This document shows, in pieces, positions 44,195-56,737 of a stretch of 64,000 nucleotides of DNA (the stretch's first letter is position 1; each line of letters starts with the position of its first letter). Position numbers and translations under genes: made by a program. The stretch spans positions 99,355,152 to 99,419,151 of the forward strand of contig NC_079491.1 of NCBI RefSeq assembly GCF_020520425.1, read 5' to 3'. The notes under the pieces are model-generated. The model saw only the letters and a program-made list of their open reading frames with translations, was not told the DNA's origin and did not search any database. Source of the stretch: Spinacia oleracea. Taxonomy: Eukaryota; Streptophyta; Magnoliopsida; Caryophyllales; Amaranthaceae.

Positions 44195-46819
44195 TCATCG
44201 AATGGGGGCACCAAAGATGGTGCCACCTGGTGTCACATCGATTACCTTGGATGAGCTGTGTGGTGCGGGAAGTGACAGATCACGACCCCGATCGTGAACA
44301 CGATGTCCACCGTTTACAGAACTTTCGGCCCCTTGGGTCGTGGCATCATCAATCCGTCCCTTCTTTCGAACCCATGCCGAAGAGTGTATACTCCGATCAC
44401 CTCCACCTGCAAGACAATTTGAAACATGTGCTTTTTCCGAGGAGTTATTAGAGTTAGTATGAGTCAATTCGGTATTAAAATAATCATTAGAAATATTGAC
44501 TCCAAAACATGACTCCTCTACCATAGGGTTCTTAGCAACATGGGTTAAATTGAAAGTAACCTTATCATCTCCCACATTTAGCGTCAACTTGCCATTCTTG
44601 ACATCTATGATTGCCCCCGCAGTGTGTAGGAAAGGCCGACCTAAAATAATAGGAATTTGCCTATCCTCTTCCATGTCTAATACAACAAAATCAACAGGAA
44701 TAAAGAATTTACCTACTCTAACAGGCACATCTTCTAAGACACCTAGGGGGTATTTTACAGATCTATCGGCCATTTGCAGAGTTATGTTGGTAACTTTTAA
44801 ATCGCCCATGTTCAACTTAGTACATACAGACAGGGGCATGACACTAACACTGGCACCTAAATCACATAAGGCTTTGTCAATAAAAAGGTTGCCAATATTA
44901 CACGGGATAGAGAAACTCCCGGGGTCCTTCAACTTGGGTGGAGACTTATTTTGTAGTAAGGCACTGCACTCCTCAGTAAATGCAACAGTCTCCACCTCAC
45001 TAAATGCTCTCTTCCTAGTCAAGATGTCTTTCATGTATTTAGCATATGCAGGTACTTGAGTAATTAATTCAGTGAAAGGGACTGTTACCTGCAGATTCTT
45101 TACCACTTCTAAGAACTTACCAAACTGCTTGTCTAGCTTGTTCTTTAGCTGACGATGAGGGAAGGGAAGTTTGATAGGTGGAACTTGTATCTCAACTTTC
45201 TTCTCAACCCCTGTGTCAGCTTCCTTATCCTTGACCACCTTCTCACTTTCTCTTGGCACAGCACCACTAACAGATACTTCAACCCCTTCCTCTATAGTCA
45301 TAGGTGGCCCATCATACTCATATCCACTCCGCAGAGTGACAGCATTTACAGACTCTCTGGTCACAGGCTGTGAAGGGAGTTGACCTTTGGGTCTCTCTGC
45401 AAGAGCGGTAGCCATTTGTGCCAACTGTTTATCCATGATCTTGTTATGAGCAGTGAGGGCATCGATTTTGGCATCCTTTTCGCTTAGAGATCTCTGCAAT
45501 TCCAACATCATATTCCTCATCTCTACAAGCATGGGATCAGGTTGTGTGGGTTGAGGTTGTGGTGGTAAGCCAGGTGATCCACTAGGTTGCGAGTTGTAGT
45601 TGCTCCGCGGTTGGTAGGGTTGTTGTGGTGGTGGAGGGTGTTGAATCTGGTGGGGGTTCTGAACATTAGTACTCCTATATGATAATAGGGGGTTGTTTTT
45701 ATACCCCTCATTGTATGAGTTGGAATACGGATTGTTCTGCTTGTAGGACTGGAATGCATTGCATTGTTCGATGGAGCTTCGGCATACCTGTGCATAATGG
45801 CCCTGCATCCCACAACTATTACAGACATTAGCAGATTGGGCACTTATTGCAGCGACACTAGCATGTTGGGTGGATTGGGAAGATGCGATCTGTATATTGT
45901 CGAGCTTGTGATGTAGGGCAGTTAGCTGAGCAGTAAGCTGTTCAATAGAATTCATCTCATGCTTAACACCTCGGTCGGCAAAACCTCTAGGATTCCCATA
46001 TTGGGCACTATGGATGGCCATCTCCTCAATCACCTCCAAAGCTCTAGGCACCTCCAGTTGCATGAATCTTCCACTGGCAGCTGAATCCAAAAGACACCTA
46101 GATTCATTACCCAGACCATTGTAGAACTGCTGAACCAGGAACCAGTCATCTAAACCATGGTGTGGGCACTCCCTTTGCAAGTCCTTGAATCTCTCCCAAA
46201 CTTCGAACAAACTCTCATCTACTTGTTGAGAGATACCTAATATCTGACCCCTCAGACGAGCTGTCTTCTCAGGTGGGAAATATTTAACATAGAAAGCAAG
46301 GGCCAAAGAATTCCAATCGGTGATTTTCATAGCTGCGCGGTTGAGACTGTTAATCCATAGCTTGGCCTTCCCACTCAATGAAAATGGAAAGAGTATCTCC
46401 ATAGTCTGCTCCGGTGTTAAATTCTTCTGCTTAATGGTGGCACAATACTGAATGAAAGACTGAATGTGGAGATTGGGGTCTTCACCCTTTTCCCCACCGA
46501 ATTGGTGTCTCTCGATCATGTTTATCAGCTGGGGTTCAATCTTGAAATTCTCGACCGCAATGGAAGGCATGATTGCCTTGGGAAGCATAGACAGACTTGG
46601 TTTAGAATAGTCTGTAAGCCTTGGCACAAGTGGGGGTGGTGGTGCTTGGTCACCCATCTCTGAATCTGTATGGAATAGATTGCTAATCAGATAGTCGGAT
46701 TCAGAGTCAGAATAGTCTCTCAACTGTTCAACGAATCTACGCCGTCTACGAAAGGTCCGTTCAGGTTCAGGATCGAACGAAGTCAGATCGCTGGTATGGA
46801 CAGTCCTGGGCATAAACAA
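44195..46819 (-). CDS. gag-pro: Gypsy (Athila-like) Gag-protease, 874 aa
   Basis: An uninterrupted frame beginning 110 bp after the primer site. Residues about 120-260 match the Retrotrans_gag domain (FPFSLSGKAKLWINSL, WNSLALAFYVKYFPPEKTAR, ECPHHGLDDWFLVQQFYNGL). A zinc knuckle lies at C333, C336, H341, C346, followed by a Gln/Pro-rich linker (365-425) and a probable coiled coil (430-475). The retropepsin-like protease has its DLGAS active-site motif at 653-657 and the ILGRPFL flap-type motif near 725-731. Gag forms the particle and the protease would process it. The frame ends soon after the protease with no reverse transcriptase. With identical LTRs and no stop, the protein may still be made. 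Confidence 0.92.
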   Translation of the reverse strand: MFMPRTVHTSDLTSFDPEPERTFRRRRRFVEQLRDYSDSESDYLISNLFHTDSEMGDQAPPPPLVPRLTDYSKPSLSMLPKAIMPSIAVENFKIEPQLINMIERHQFGGEKGEDPNLHIQSFIQYCATIKQKNLTPEQTMEILFPFSLSGKAKLWINSLNRAAMKITDWNSLALAFYVKYFPPEKTARLRGQILGISQQVDESLFEVWERFKDLQRECPHHGLDDWFLVQQFYNGLGNESRCLLDSAASGRFMQLEVPRALEVIEEMAIHSAQYGNPRGFADRGVKHEMNSIEQLTAQLTALHHKLDNIQIASSQSTQHASVAAISAQSANVCNSCGMQGHYAQVCRSSIEQCNAFQSYKQNNPYSNSYNEGYKNNPLLSYRSTNVQNPHQIQHPPPPQQPYQPRSNYNSQPSGSPGLPPQPQPTQPDPMLVEMRNMMLELQRSLSEKDAKIDALTAHNKIMDKQLAQMATALAERPKGQLPSQPVTRESVNAVTLRSGYEYDGPPMTIEEGVEVSVSGAVPRESEKVVKDKEADTGVEKKVEIQVPPIKLPFPHRQLKNKLDKQFGKFLEVVKNLQVTVPFTELITQVPAYAKYMKDILTRKRAFSEVETVAFTEECSALLQNKSPPKLKDPGSFSIPCNIGNLFIDKALCDLGASVSVMPLSVCTKLNMGDLKVTNITLQMADRSVKYPLGVLEDVPVRVGKFFIPVDFVVLDMEEDRQIPIILGRPFLHTAGAIIDVKNGKLTLNVGDDKVTFNLTHVAKNPMVEESCFGVNISNDYFNTELTHTNSNNSSEKAHVSNCLAGGGDRSIHSSAWVRKKGRIDDATTQGAESSVNGGHRVHDRGRDLSLPAPHSSSKVIDVTPGGTIFGAPIR

Positions 46820-46928
46820 GCAAGAACTAGAAAACAGTCGTGAGATCCGGTCTCAAGGAACGGGAGTCCCTTGAGAAGTGACAAACAATAATCCAGAAAA
46901 ACAATTAATAACAGAAAATAAAACCGTT

Positions 46929-46946
46929 TCCCCGGCAACGGCGCCA
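46929..46946 (-). other. Gypsy primer binding site (Asp tRNA type)
   Basis: On the - strand TGGCGCCGTTGCCGGGGA lies 5 bases inside the 5' LTR. This is the form expected from the 3' end of plant tRNA-Asp and is typical of Athila/Tat-clade Gypsy elements. Confidence 0.9.
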
Positions 46947-46951
46947 AAATT

Positions 46952-48370
46952 TGACAGGCTCAATCGCACTCCTATCAAAGATAAACCTAACGTTCACCAA
47001 CTAAAAATGTAGCAAGGGAAGCAGGGATCGTATCCACAGGGAAACAATGTTCTTTCCACTATTAATTAACTAATCTAGACTACTGGTAACAAAGAATTGG
47101 ATTGGTTTGTATATTAAGCTAAGGCAAATAATCAAACTGGAATATAACAATATTAAGGGAATCTAGGGCAGCGGTTCACCATAAATGCAGACCGGGATTG
47201 GACAACGGACAATAACAATTAATTAACAATCATAACTAGGAAAACATGCATCTCTCGAATCTTATGAATTCCTTAGGATATAACAACTAGCGGGCTCTCG
47301 CTACGTACTAGAAATAATTCCTATCTAATAGCCACAGACCAAAAACATCAGATTTATACCTCTCGGCGCATAATCTAAGGTTAATCAAACTCAAATCAAA
47401 ATAGTCCGGCCGAACAGAATTGACGAGCAATAATAATAAGCTATAGAAATTATAATCAATCAATCAAATAATCAAGTCCACATATAATCCCAATCATGCA
47501 TTCATGGATCTCCTAAACCCTAGAAATTAAACTACTCACCCATGATAACTAATAACAAAGCGATTAACATAATGGAAAACATGATCAATGCAATAGAATA
47601 AATTAAAGTAAGAAACAATACCGACTTGAAGAACAATGGAAATTGAAAGCTTGCGTTTTTATATAAATCGAACTAAGTGTTTGAATTGATGTAGAGAGAA
47701 AAATAAAACTTAGAAAAATAAACTAAGGGTTTTGTGCTGGAAAAATAAGATGTCCGTCAAAAATAAAACAAGTTTGCTTATATAGTTTTGCCAAAATAAG
47801 GCCTAAAAACGGAATTAAAAACGCGAAAAACTGCTGGAGGTTGGCGTCGCCCGATCGGGCGACGCTTCGCCCGATCGGGCGAATCACTCGATAGTCGGCC
47901 CGATCGGGCCAAAATCCGCCCGATCGGGCGGATTGCGAAATCTCCACAAAGCCTCCAGATTGACCGCCCGATCCGCATCGGGCGAGCTGCGCCCGATCGG
48001 GCGCGCGTTGATGAACTTGGCTTGCTTATAATTCCGCCCGATGGTTGCATTTCGCCCTCAGCTTCCAGGGCGATTTGCAATCTTCAATGTATTTCGCCCG
48101 TATCACCAAGTCTAACTCCCGGGGCTCAACCATAAGCATCTAAGGCTCCCGAAAGTCGACGATGGAGGTCCCGAACTTCTCGGACTCATATAGTGGCCTT
48201 GATCAACAATGAAACGGGTCTAAAACGACCAATTTCTCATAATCAAACCTGAAACTCAAGGCACACTCAATAACACACATTAGTACTAGAAACGGCTCCT
48301 AAGAGCACGTTTGATACATAAAAGTACTAAGGGACGGGGGTAAAAAACTCTATATAAAACGCATATATCA
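46952..48370 (-). repeat. Gypsy 5' LTR (1419 bp)
   Basis: Same length as 38985-40403 and no difference found on reading both through, including the palindrome cluster (47849-48002). It would drive transcription on the - strand. Confidence 0.93.
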
Positions 48371-49238
48371 CAAGTATACAGTCTATAACGAAAATACCTG
48401 AAGATGGAACGACTGTTCCGTTCTTCTGATCTTCCTTTAGCTTCAAGCAATCTCTCTTCCAATGCCCCTTCTTCTTGCAGTAGAAGCATTCGGATTCAGA
48501 AGTGGGTTGACTGACCTTCCTCTTTACAGATTTGGCGCCAGTTTGCTTAGTTGGGCTGGCCTTGTTGCCACCTTTCTTAGCATTCCTCTTCTTTCCAGAT
48601 TTCTTGAACTTGGCCCCACGCACCATAAGCACATCCTGCTTATCACTTTTGAGCGTCTTTTCAGCGGTCTTCAGCATACCGTGAAGCTCAGTGAGCGTGT
48701 TTTCCAGACTATTCATACTGTAGTTCAGTTTGAACTGATCATACCCGCTATGAAGAGAATGGAGGATGGTGTCTATAGCCATTTCCTGAGAAAACTGCTG
48801 ATCCAGCCGACTCATATTCTCAATGAGTCCAATCATTTTGAGAACATGTGGACTTACGGGCTCGCCTTTCTTAAGCTTGGTCTCAAGAATTTGCCTATGA
48901 GTCTCGAATCTTTCGACTCGAGCCAGATCTTGGAACATGTTCTTCAACTCACTGATGATCGTGAAAGCATCTGAGTTGATGAACGTTTTCTGCAGATCCG
49001 CACTCATGGTGGCGAGCATTAGACATTTCACATCCTTGTTGGCATCAATCCAACGATTGAGGGCTGCCTGAGTGACCCCGTCGCCTGCGGCTTCGGGCAT
49101 CGCCTCTTCTAGGACATACTCCTTTTCTTCCTGCATAAGAACTATTTGCAAGTTCCTTTGCCAGTCAAGGAAGTTTTTCCCGTTCAACTTCTCCTTTTCG
49201 AGAATTGATCGAATGTTGAATGAATTGTTGTTTGCCAT
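48371..49238 (-). pseudogene. gag: Copia-2 gag, cut by the Gypsy insertion
   Basis: The ATG at 49238 (MANNNSFNIR) opens the same Gag as Copia-3, with a helix-rich domain, LHSLHSGYDQFKLNYSMNSL, a basic stretch (KKSGKKRNAKKGG) and a zinc knuckle CFYCKKKGHWKRDC. Phase calculation shows it joined pol without a stop before the Gypsy element landed. It now reads into Gypsy LTR sequence and ends within about 15 codons. No other lesion is seen in the gag part. Confidence 0.92.
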
Positions 49239-51949
49239 TTTAAAAACTACAATTGAAAAGAATAAACAAATAAATAACCATTCACAGTTTCTCTTAATAA
49301 ACTTAAATTCTAGCATACATGCATAATTCAATGTTTATTAAGCATTTTATTCAAGTTATGTGTTCCGGCAGGTGTGAATAAAATGATTGCAAGATCCTAA
49401 AATCATTGAAGAACTAAGTACAGTTTGTCGACTTAATCCTAAAACATCTTAGGTAAGCAAAAGCCTTTTGCTAATAGTCTAGAAACTATTCTTGGTTGAT
49501 AGGTACGTCTAAGAACTTATTAGGTAAACCTATCGATTTTGCCACGACATAAAAGGACTCCTTACTTATATCGTTGAGTTTCACCAAAACTAACATGTAC
49601 TCACAATTATTTGTGTACCTTGCCCCTTTAGGACCAATAAGTAACACCTCGCTGAGCAAAAACTATTACTAGATTGATGTAAAGGATATCCAAGCAAGTG
49701 TATATTTTGGCATGGCACCTTTTAACTCAATTTTTTTAAGTTTGGAACTTAAGGCTCTTACTATGTTGGTTAGATTTTAAGTGAACTAAAATCCTTAATC
49801 ATGCAACATAATCAAGCTTTTGATCTCATGCATTTTAAGACATATTTAAAAGCAATAAATAACTTAAAACATGCATAAGATAAATGTGATCTAGTATGGC
49901 CCGACTTCATCTTGAAGTTTTAACTTCAAAGTCCGTCTTGAAAATCTCCGTGGGAGGCACCATTTTCTTCAAATAGGATAAGCTATAATTAAAACTAATT
50001 ACAACTATTTGATGGTACGCAGACCATATTTGAATTGAAAAACAACTTTGGTACTTTAGACCAATTACATTCAAATTAATGGCACGCAGTCCATATTTTC
50101 TATCCTATTTGGGCCATACTAGTCACTTCATAACCTGCAAAACAGTACATATACAATATATACCATTCACCCATTCATTATCATGAATGGCCCACATAGC
50201 TGGTTAGTAAAACACATTATGCATCACGTAAACATTTGCAGCAATTAATCAAGGGCACCAATAATCTACCAATTATTCAGTCCTTATTAATTCTAATCAA
50301 GTTGTTTTAATCTTAAGGATTTGTAGACCTAATCAAGAGTTTTATGACTAAAAGGGCTCCCACTTAAACCAATAAATTCATATGCTTTACTAATTTTAAA
50401 CATAAAAATGTATTTCTAGTCTAACCGGAAACATACAAATTTAATTAAAATTTAAAGCTCATATAAATTTATAATTTAATTAATTCATGATTTTAATTTT
50501 AGTAAAATAATTAGAATAAATAAAATTTATTATAATTACAATATTCAAAATTAAAATCCAAGAAAATAATTTAAATTATTAATTTTAAAATTAATTAAAA
50601 TTACGTAAACTGAAAAATTTCAAATTAAACATTCAAAACGATCTAATCGCAACGCAAACACCCTACGCATCGCACGCCCATGGGCCGCACGCACACAGCC
50701 ATCGCTGGCCATGTGCGCGCAGCCCATGCGCTCGTCGCATAGCTGCTGCATCTTCCATCGCAAGCCATCGCATGCTATGGTGCTCGCTGCGCGCGCGCCA
50801 GCGCTTGACGCACGCGAGCCATCGCTCGCTGTGCGCGCTCGCCAGCGCTCGCTGCGCGTGCTCCATCGCTCGCTGTGCGCGCGAGCCATTGCTCGCTGTG
50901 CGCGCGAGCATTCGCTGGGCGCAGCGCTCGTGGCACGCGAGCTTGCGCTCGCTGCGCGCGCTTGCGCGAGGCAGTGCGCGTCGTAGCGCAGCTCGCTTGC
51001 TGCCCACACGCGACTGACTTGGCTTGCCTTTCGCCCATGCCCATTCGTCCATAGCTCGTGGCCCACGACACAAGGCAGGGCTGTTGCCTTGTGCTCGTGC
51101 ACCATGCCTTGCTCATTGCATTCGTGCCGCACGGGCGACGAGCTCCCTTGCTCGTCGTCGCATGCCCGCACTATACAACACCCCTTAAGGGTAACACGAA
51201 GCGTCCATTGCTTTGTGCGTGCAAGTTATATGAACGAATCTCATAAAAAATTTAAAATTTATATTTAAAATTAATGACAAATTAATAAATAATATTAATT
51301 TCATAATTTTAGGGCGAAAAAATCGAAAATTTATTATCCAATTGATTTCCGATTATTATAGATTCAAGTCTAGGTCATAAAAATTTAAAATTTATCATAA
51401 ATTTACAATTTTTATGGTGGTTTTTAATCATAGGTTTCTAATTAAATTATAATTAATTATGAAAATCAAATTAATTCTAAATTATTCTAATTTTCAACAA
51501 ATTAATCATAATTACAAATTAGATTGCATAATTAACAAGGCTAGGCATTCAAACTTGTTAAACATATACAGTAGGTCAATCAAAAATTCAAGATTTATCA
51601 ACAAGAATCGCAAATATTTAATTTAACATCTTAAATTTACGAAATTTTGCATTCGAAAAACTAAAACCTTCGAAAAGTCATAGTTAGGCTTCGAATTTGA
51701 GAATTCTGGGTTCGGCAGAAAAATTTTTTTTGTCAAAATTTTAGAATGCCTTTTACATGCGGAATTGACACAAAAATCACTCGATTTGGATGAGTAACGA
51801 AGAAACTGCCGAAAAACTGCGTACGTATAATTAAATAAACGCAATTTGCAATTAATTAACAATTACGAAAATTAATCACCCCTTTTAATTCTTGCAAATT
51901 TTTAATATTTAACCATGTTCATGCAATTTAGATTATGAAAATAATAAGG
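49239..51949 (-). other. Copia-2 leader with GC-rich block
   Basis: Same design as in Copia-1: AT-rich flanks and a GC-rich block (50640-51200) of CGAGCGATGGCTCGCG-like repeats, shorter and differently arranged than in Copia-3. TTGTAG precedes the gag ATG on the - strand. Confidence 0.7.
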
Positions 51950-51962
51950 GGCTCTGATACCA
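51950..51962 (-). other. Copia-2 primer binding site
   Basis: On the - strand TGGTATCAGAGCC, the usual initiator-Met-tRNA complement, lies next to the 5' LTR end. It lacks the extra C seen in Copia-1 and Copia-3. Confidence 0.85.
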
Positions 51963-51963
51963 C

Positions 51964-52506
51964 TGTTAGGTTATGATACATATGATAATACATAAATCAT
52001 GCGGAAACAACCATTAAGCCAGGAATACATATTATTTACACATAATCATATAGCATAATTTAGATGCATACTCTTTGTTGCGTGCCTTCCCTAGCTGCGC
52101 CCGAACCGAACAAGAACAAGTCTTTAGGACTCCAAGTGTCGTCCCTCCGTAGATAGTCCACAGCACGTCCGGATCCGCCTTAAGATTGACCAACTAGAAT
52201 CGCCCTTAAGGTACTAGAATTTTCGGCACTCTTAGGTAAGAAATATGGCTGAATTTTTCTCTCAAAACTCACTTTGAATACTTGAATTAATCTCTCAAAA
52301 TATGTGACCCTAGGCACGTATTTATAGAGTTATGGAAAGGGAATTGGAATCCTAGTAGGATACGAATTAATTAAACTTAGAATCCTACAAGAACTCTAAT
52401 TAATTAATTTATCCTTTTAGGAATAGGAATTTAATCATATACTAATTCTAATAGTTTTAGGAATCATGCATGAACACAAACTCACACACACAAGGCAGCC
52501 ACAAGG
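51964..52506 (-). repeat. Copia-2 5' LTR, inner part (543 bp)
   Basis: The promoter-distal part of the LTR, from the CTAACA end up to the Copia-3 insertion at CAAGG. Together with 62960-63803 it makes a 1387-bp LTR. The TATA box on the - strand lies near 52319-52326. Confidence 0.93.
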
Positions 52507-53892
52507 TGAAGGAAATAATGCCCTTGGTCCAAGTATGCATTCTATGTTAAGTCTAATAAATGCGGTTCAGTATTAATTAACAAGTTAATAATTCAGTGAG
52601 ATCAAGTGAGCTGAATGCCTAGCTAGAGGCCGCTTCAGTTCAAGTGGAATTAATGATATTAATCCACAGCTTACTCTTGACTGAACCCGTAGGGTCACAC
52701 AAATAGTACGTAAACGGATCAAGTATTTAATGGCATTAAATACTCCATCTATGAATATTCGGAACCGACGGATCTTGGTTTCAGTGGGAGCTAAGATCGT
52801 CACAGGCAAGAAATGAATACTCCGGAAACGATGATATTGCCGGAAACGGAAATATGGATCGTATCGGAAATATGAATATTATCCAAGTCGTAGATGTTGC
52901 CGGAAACGGAAACATGGTACGTATCGGAAAATATTATTGGAAATGGAAATATTACCAGAATCGGAAATATTGCCGGAAACGGAAATATTGTCAGAATCGG
53001 AAATATTACCGGAATCGGAAAATAATTCCGGAAACGGAAATATTAAATATTTGTTCGAAACGGAAATTAATTCCGGAATCGGAAATATTAAATATTGTTC
53101 GAATCGGAAATAGATTCCGGAAATGGAAATTTAATCGGAAGCGTATCGTACGAATTAGCATCGGACGAGGCTTGCCGGACGAAGGCCCAGCACGAAGCCG
53201 GGGCCATCGCCCAGCAAGCATGCGCGCCACAAGCCCAGCCAAGGCAGCGCCCAGGCCTACCGCAAGGCAGGCCCAGCGCGCGCCAAGGGCTACGGCTGCG
53301 TGGGCCGTGCTGCGCGGGCTGCTGCTCGCACGCGCATGGGCAGCCCTTGTGGCTGCCGTGTGTGTGTGAGTTTGTGCTCATGCGTGATTCCTGAATCTAC
53401 AAGAGTCAGTGTATGATTAAATTTCTATTCCTAATTGGATAAATTAATTAAATAGAATTCATGTAGGATTCTAATTCCAATTAATTCGCATCCTACTAGG
53501 ATTACGATTCCTTTTCCATAACTCTATAAATAAAGGCCTAGGGGTCATAATTTATACACAAGTTTCAAAGTATTCAAAAGTGAGTTTTTTGAGAGAAAAT
53601 TCAAACACACATCTTGCTCCAAAAGTGCCGAAATTTTCTAGTACCTTAAGGGCGATTCTAGTTGGTCAATCTTAAGGCGGATCCGGACGTGCTGTGGACT
53701 ATCTACGGAGGGACGACACTTGGAGTCCTAAAAGACTTGTTCTTGTTCGGTTCGGGCGCAGCTAGGGAGGGCACGCAACAAAGAGTATGCATCTAAATTA
53801 TGCTATATGATTATGTGTAAATAATATGTTGTCCTGGGTTAATGGTTGTTTCCGCATGATCTATGTAATGTCATATGAATCATAACCTAACA
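52507..53892 (+). repeat. Copia-3 5' LTR (1386 bp)
   Basis: TGAAGGAAATAATGCCC to CATAACCTAACA, TATA box at 53525-53532, CGGAAATATT array at about 52822-53145. It looks identical to 61569-62954. Confidence 0.95.
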
Positions 53893-53893
53893 G

Positions 53894-56737
53894 TGGTATC
53901 ACGAGCCCCTTATTATTTTCATAATCTAAATTGCATGAACATGGTTAAATATTACAAATTTGCAAGAATTAAAAGGGGTGATTAATTTTCGTAATTGTTA
54001 ATTAATTGCAAATTGCGTTTATTTAATTATATGTACGCAGTTTTTCGGCAGTTTCTTCATTACTCATCCGAATTGAGTGATTTTTGTGTCAATTCCGCAT
54101 GTAAAAGGCATTCTAAAATTTTGACAAAAATAGTATTTTTCTGCCGAACCCAGAATTCTCAAATTCGAAGCCTAACTATGACTTTTCGAAGGTTTTAGTT
54201 TTTCGAATGCAAAATTTCGTAAATTTAAGATGTTAAATTAAATATTTGCGATTCCTGTTGATAAATCTTGAATTTTTGATTGACCTACTGCATATGTTTA
54301 ACAAGTTTGAATGCCTAGTCTTGTTAATTATGCAATCTAATTTGTAATTATGATTAATTTGTTGAAAATTAGAATAATTTAGAATTAATTTGATTTTCAT
54401 AATTAATTGTAATTTAATTAGAAACCTATGATTAAAAACCACCATAAAAATTGTAAATTTACGATAAATTTTAAATTTTTATGACCTAGACTTGAATCCA
54501 TAACAATCGGAAATCAATTGGATAATAAATTTTCGATTTTTTCGCCCTAAAATTATGAAATTAATAATATTTATTAATTTGTCATTAATTTTAAATATAA
54601 ATTTTAAATTTTTATGCGATTCGTTCAAATAACTTGCACGCACGAAGCAATGGACGCTTCGTGTTACCCTTAAGGGGTGTTGTATAATGCGGGCATGCGA
54701 CGACGAGCAAGGGAGCTCGTCGCCCGTGCGGCACGAATGCAATGAGCAAGGGCGTAGTGCACGAGCACAAGGCAGCAGCCCTGCCTTGTGTCGTGTGCCA
54801 CGAGCAATGAACGAATGGGCATGGGCGAAGGGCGAGCCAAGGCAGTCGCGTGTGGGCAGCAAGCGAGCTGCGCCACAACGCGCGCTGCCTCGCACAAGTG
54901 CGCGCAGCCTCGCGCGCAGCGAGCGCAAGCTCACGTGCCACGAGCGCTGCGCCCAGCACTGCTCGCGCGCGCAGCGCGCGATGTTGCTCGCCCAGCGAGC
55001 GATGTCGCGCCCCAGCGAGCGATGGCTCGCGCGCGAAGCGCGCGATGTCGCTCGCCCAGCGAGCGATGTCGCGCCCCAGCGAGCGATGGCTCGCGCGCAC
55101 AGCGAGCGAGCCAGCGCGCCCAGCGAGCGATCTCGCGCGCGCGCACTGCGAGCGATAGCTCGCGTGCGATGGGGCGCTGTGCGGAGGCTTGCGATAGGAC
55201 AGCAGCAGCTATGCGACGAGCGCATGAGCTGCGCGCACATGGCCAGCAATGGCTGTGTGCGTGCGGCCCATGGGCGTGCAACGCATAGGGTGTTTGCGTT
55301 ACGATTAGATCGTTTTGAATGTTTAATTTGAAAATTTCAGTTCACGTAATTTTAATTAATTTTAAAATTGATAATTTGAATTAATTTCTTGGATTTTAAT
55401 TTTGAATATTATAATTATAATAAATGGAATTTATTCTAATTATTTTACTAAAATTAAAATCATGAATTAATTTAAATGCGACTGAAATTAAATTAAATTT
55501 TTGGATTCAATTATAAATTTATATGAGCTTTAAATTTTAATTAAATTTGTATGTTTCCGGTTAGACTAGAAATACAATTTTATGTTTAAAATTAGTAAAG
55601 CATATGAATTTATTGGTTTGAGTGGGAGCGCTTTTTAGTCATAAACTCTTGATTAGGTCTACAAATCCTTAAGGTTAAAACAACTCGATTAGAATTAATA
55701 AGGACTGAATAATTGGTAGATTATTGGTGCCCTTGATTAATTGCTGCAAATGTTTACGTGATGCATAATGTGTTTTACTAACCAGCTATGTGGGCCATTC
55801 ATGATAATGAATGGGTGAATGGTATATATTGTATATGTACTGTTTTGCAGGTTATGAAGTGACTAGTATGGCCCAAATAGGATAGAAAATATGGTCTGCG
55901 TACCATTAATTTGAATGTAATTGGTCTAAAGCACCAAAGTTATTTTTCAATTCAAAATGGTCTGCGTACCATCAAATAGTTGTAATTAGTTATAGCTTAT
56001 CCTATTTGAAGAAAATGGTGCCTCCCACGGAGATTTTCAAGACGGACTTTGAAGTCAAAGCTTCAAGATGAAGTCGGGCCATACTAGATCACAAATATCT
56101 TATGCATGTTTTAAGTTATTTATTGCTTTAAATATGTCTTAAAATGCATGAGATCAAAAGCTTGATTATGTTGCATGATTAAGGATTTTAGTTCACTTAA
56201 AATCTAACCAACATAGTAAGAGCCTTAAGTTCCAAACTTTAAAATTGAGTTAAAAGGTGCCATGCCAAAATATACACTTGCTTGGATATCCTTTACATCA
56301 ATCTAGTAATAGTTTTTCGCTCAGCGAGGTGTTACTTATTGGTCCTAAAGGGGCAAGGTACACAAATAATTGTGAGTACATGTTAGTTTTGGTGAAACTC
56401 AACGATATAAGTAAGGAGTCCTTTTATGTCGTGGCAAATTCGATAGGTTTACCTAATAAGTTCTTAGACGTACCTATCAACCAAGAATAGTTTCTAGACT
56501 ATTAGCAAAAGGCTTTTGCTTACCTAAGATGTTCTAGGATTAAGTCGACAAACTGTGCTTAGTTCTTCAATGATTTTAGGATCTTGGAATCATTTTATTC
56601 ACACCTGCCGGAACACATAACTTGAATAAAATGCTTAATAAACATTGAATTATGCATGTATGCTAGAATTTAAGTTTATTAAGAGAAACTGTGAATGGTT
56701 ATTTATTTGTTTATTCTTTTCAATTGTAGTTTTTAAT
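53894..56737 (+). other. Copia-3 primer site (53894-53907) and long leader
   Basis: The primer site TGGTATCACGAGCC has one extra C, as in Copia-1. The leader is 2.8 kb, with a GC-rich block (54690-55290) containing tandem CCCAGCGAGCGATG/GCTCGCGCGC phrases. It ends with a pyrimidine tract and TTGTAG before the gag ATG. Alanine/arginine-rich frames here run in all directions and are not conserved between copies. Confidence 0.7.

Larger units (their letters stand above)
38980..48375 (-). mobile_element. Athila-like Gypsy element without reverse transcriptase, 5-bp duplication
   Basis: The element is 38985-48370 (9386 bp) with CAAGT on both sides (38980-38984 and 48371-48375), inserted between gag and pol of Copia-2. 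The LTRs are each 1419 bp and I find no difference between them, so the insertion is recent. The primer site is of Asp-tRNA type. On the - strand it codes for Gag-protease and a second ORF. No reverse transcriptase, RNase H or integrase is present, so it must rely on a related element. Confidence 0.93.

Noticed and set aside
38985..48370. Gypsy element considered as a complete Athila with envelope gene
   Set aside because: No reverse transcriptase, RNase H or integrase motif appears in any frame, and ORF2 lacks signal peptide and membrane segments.
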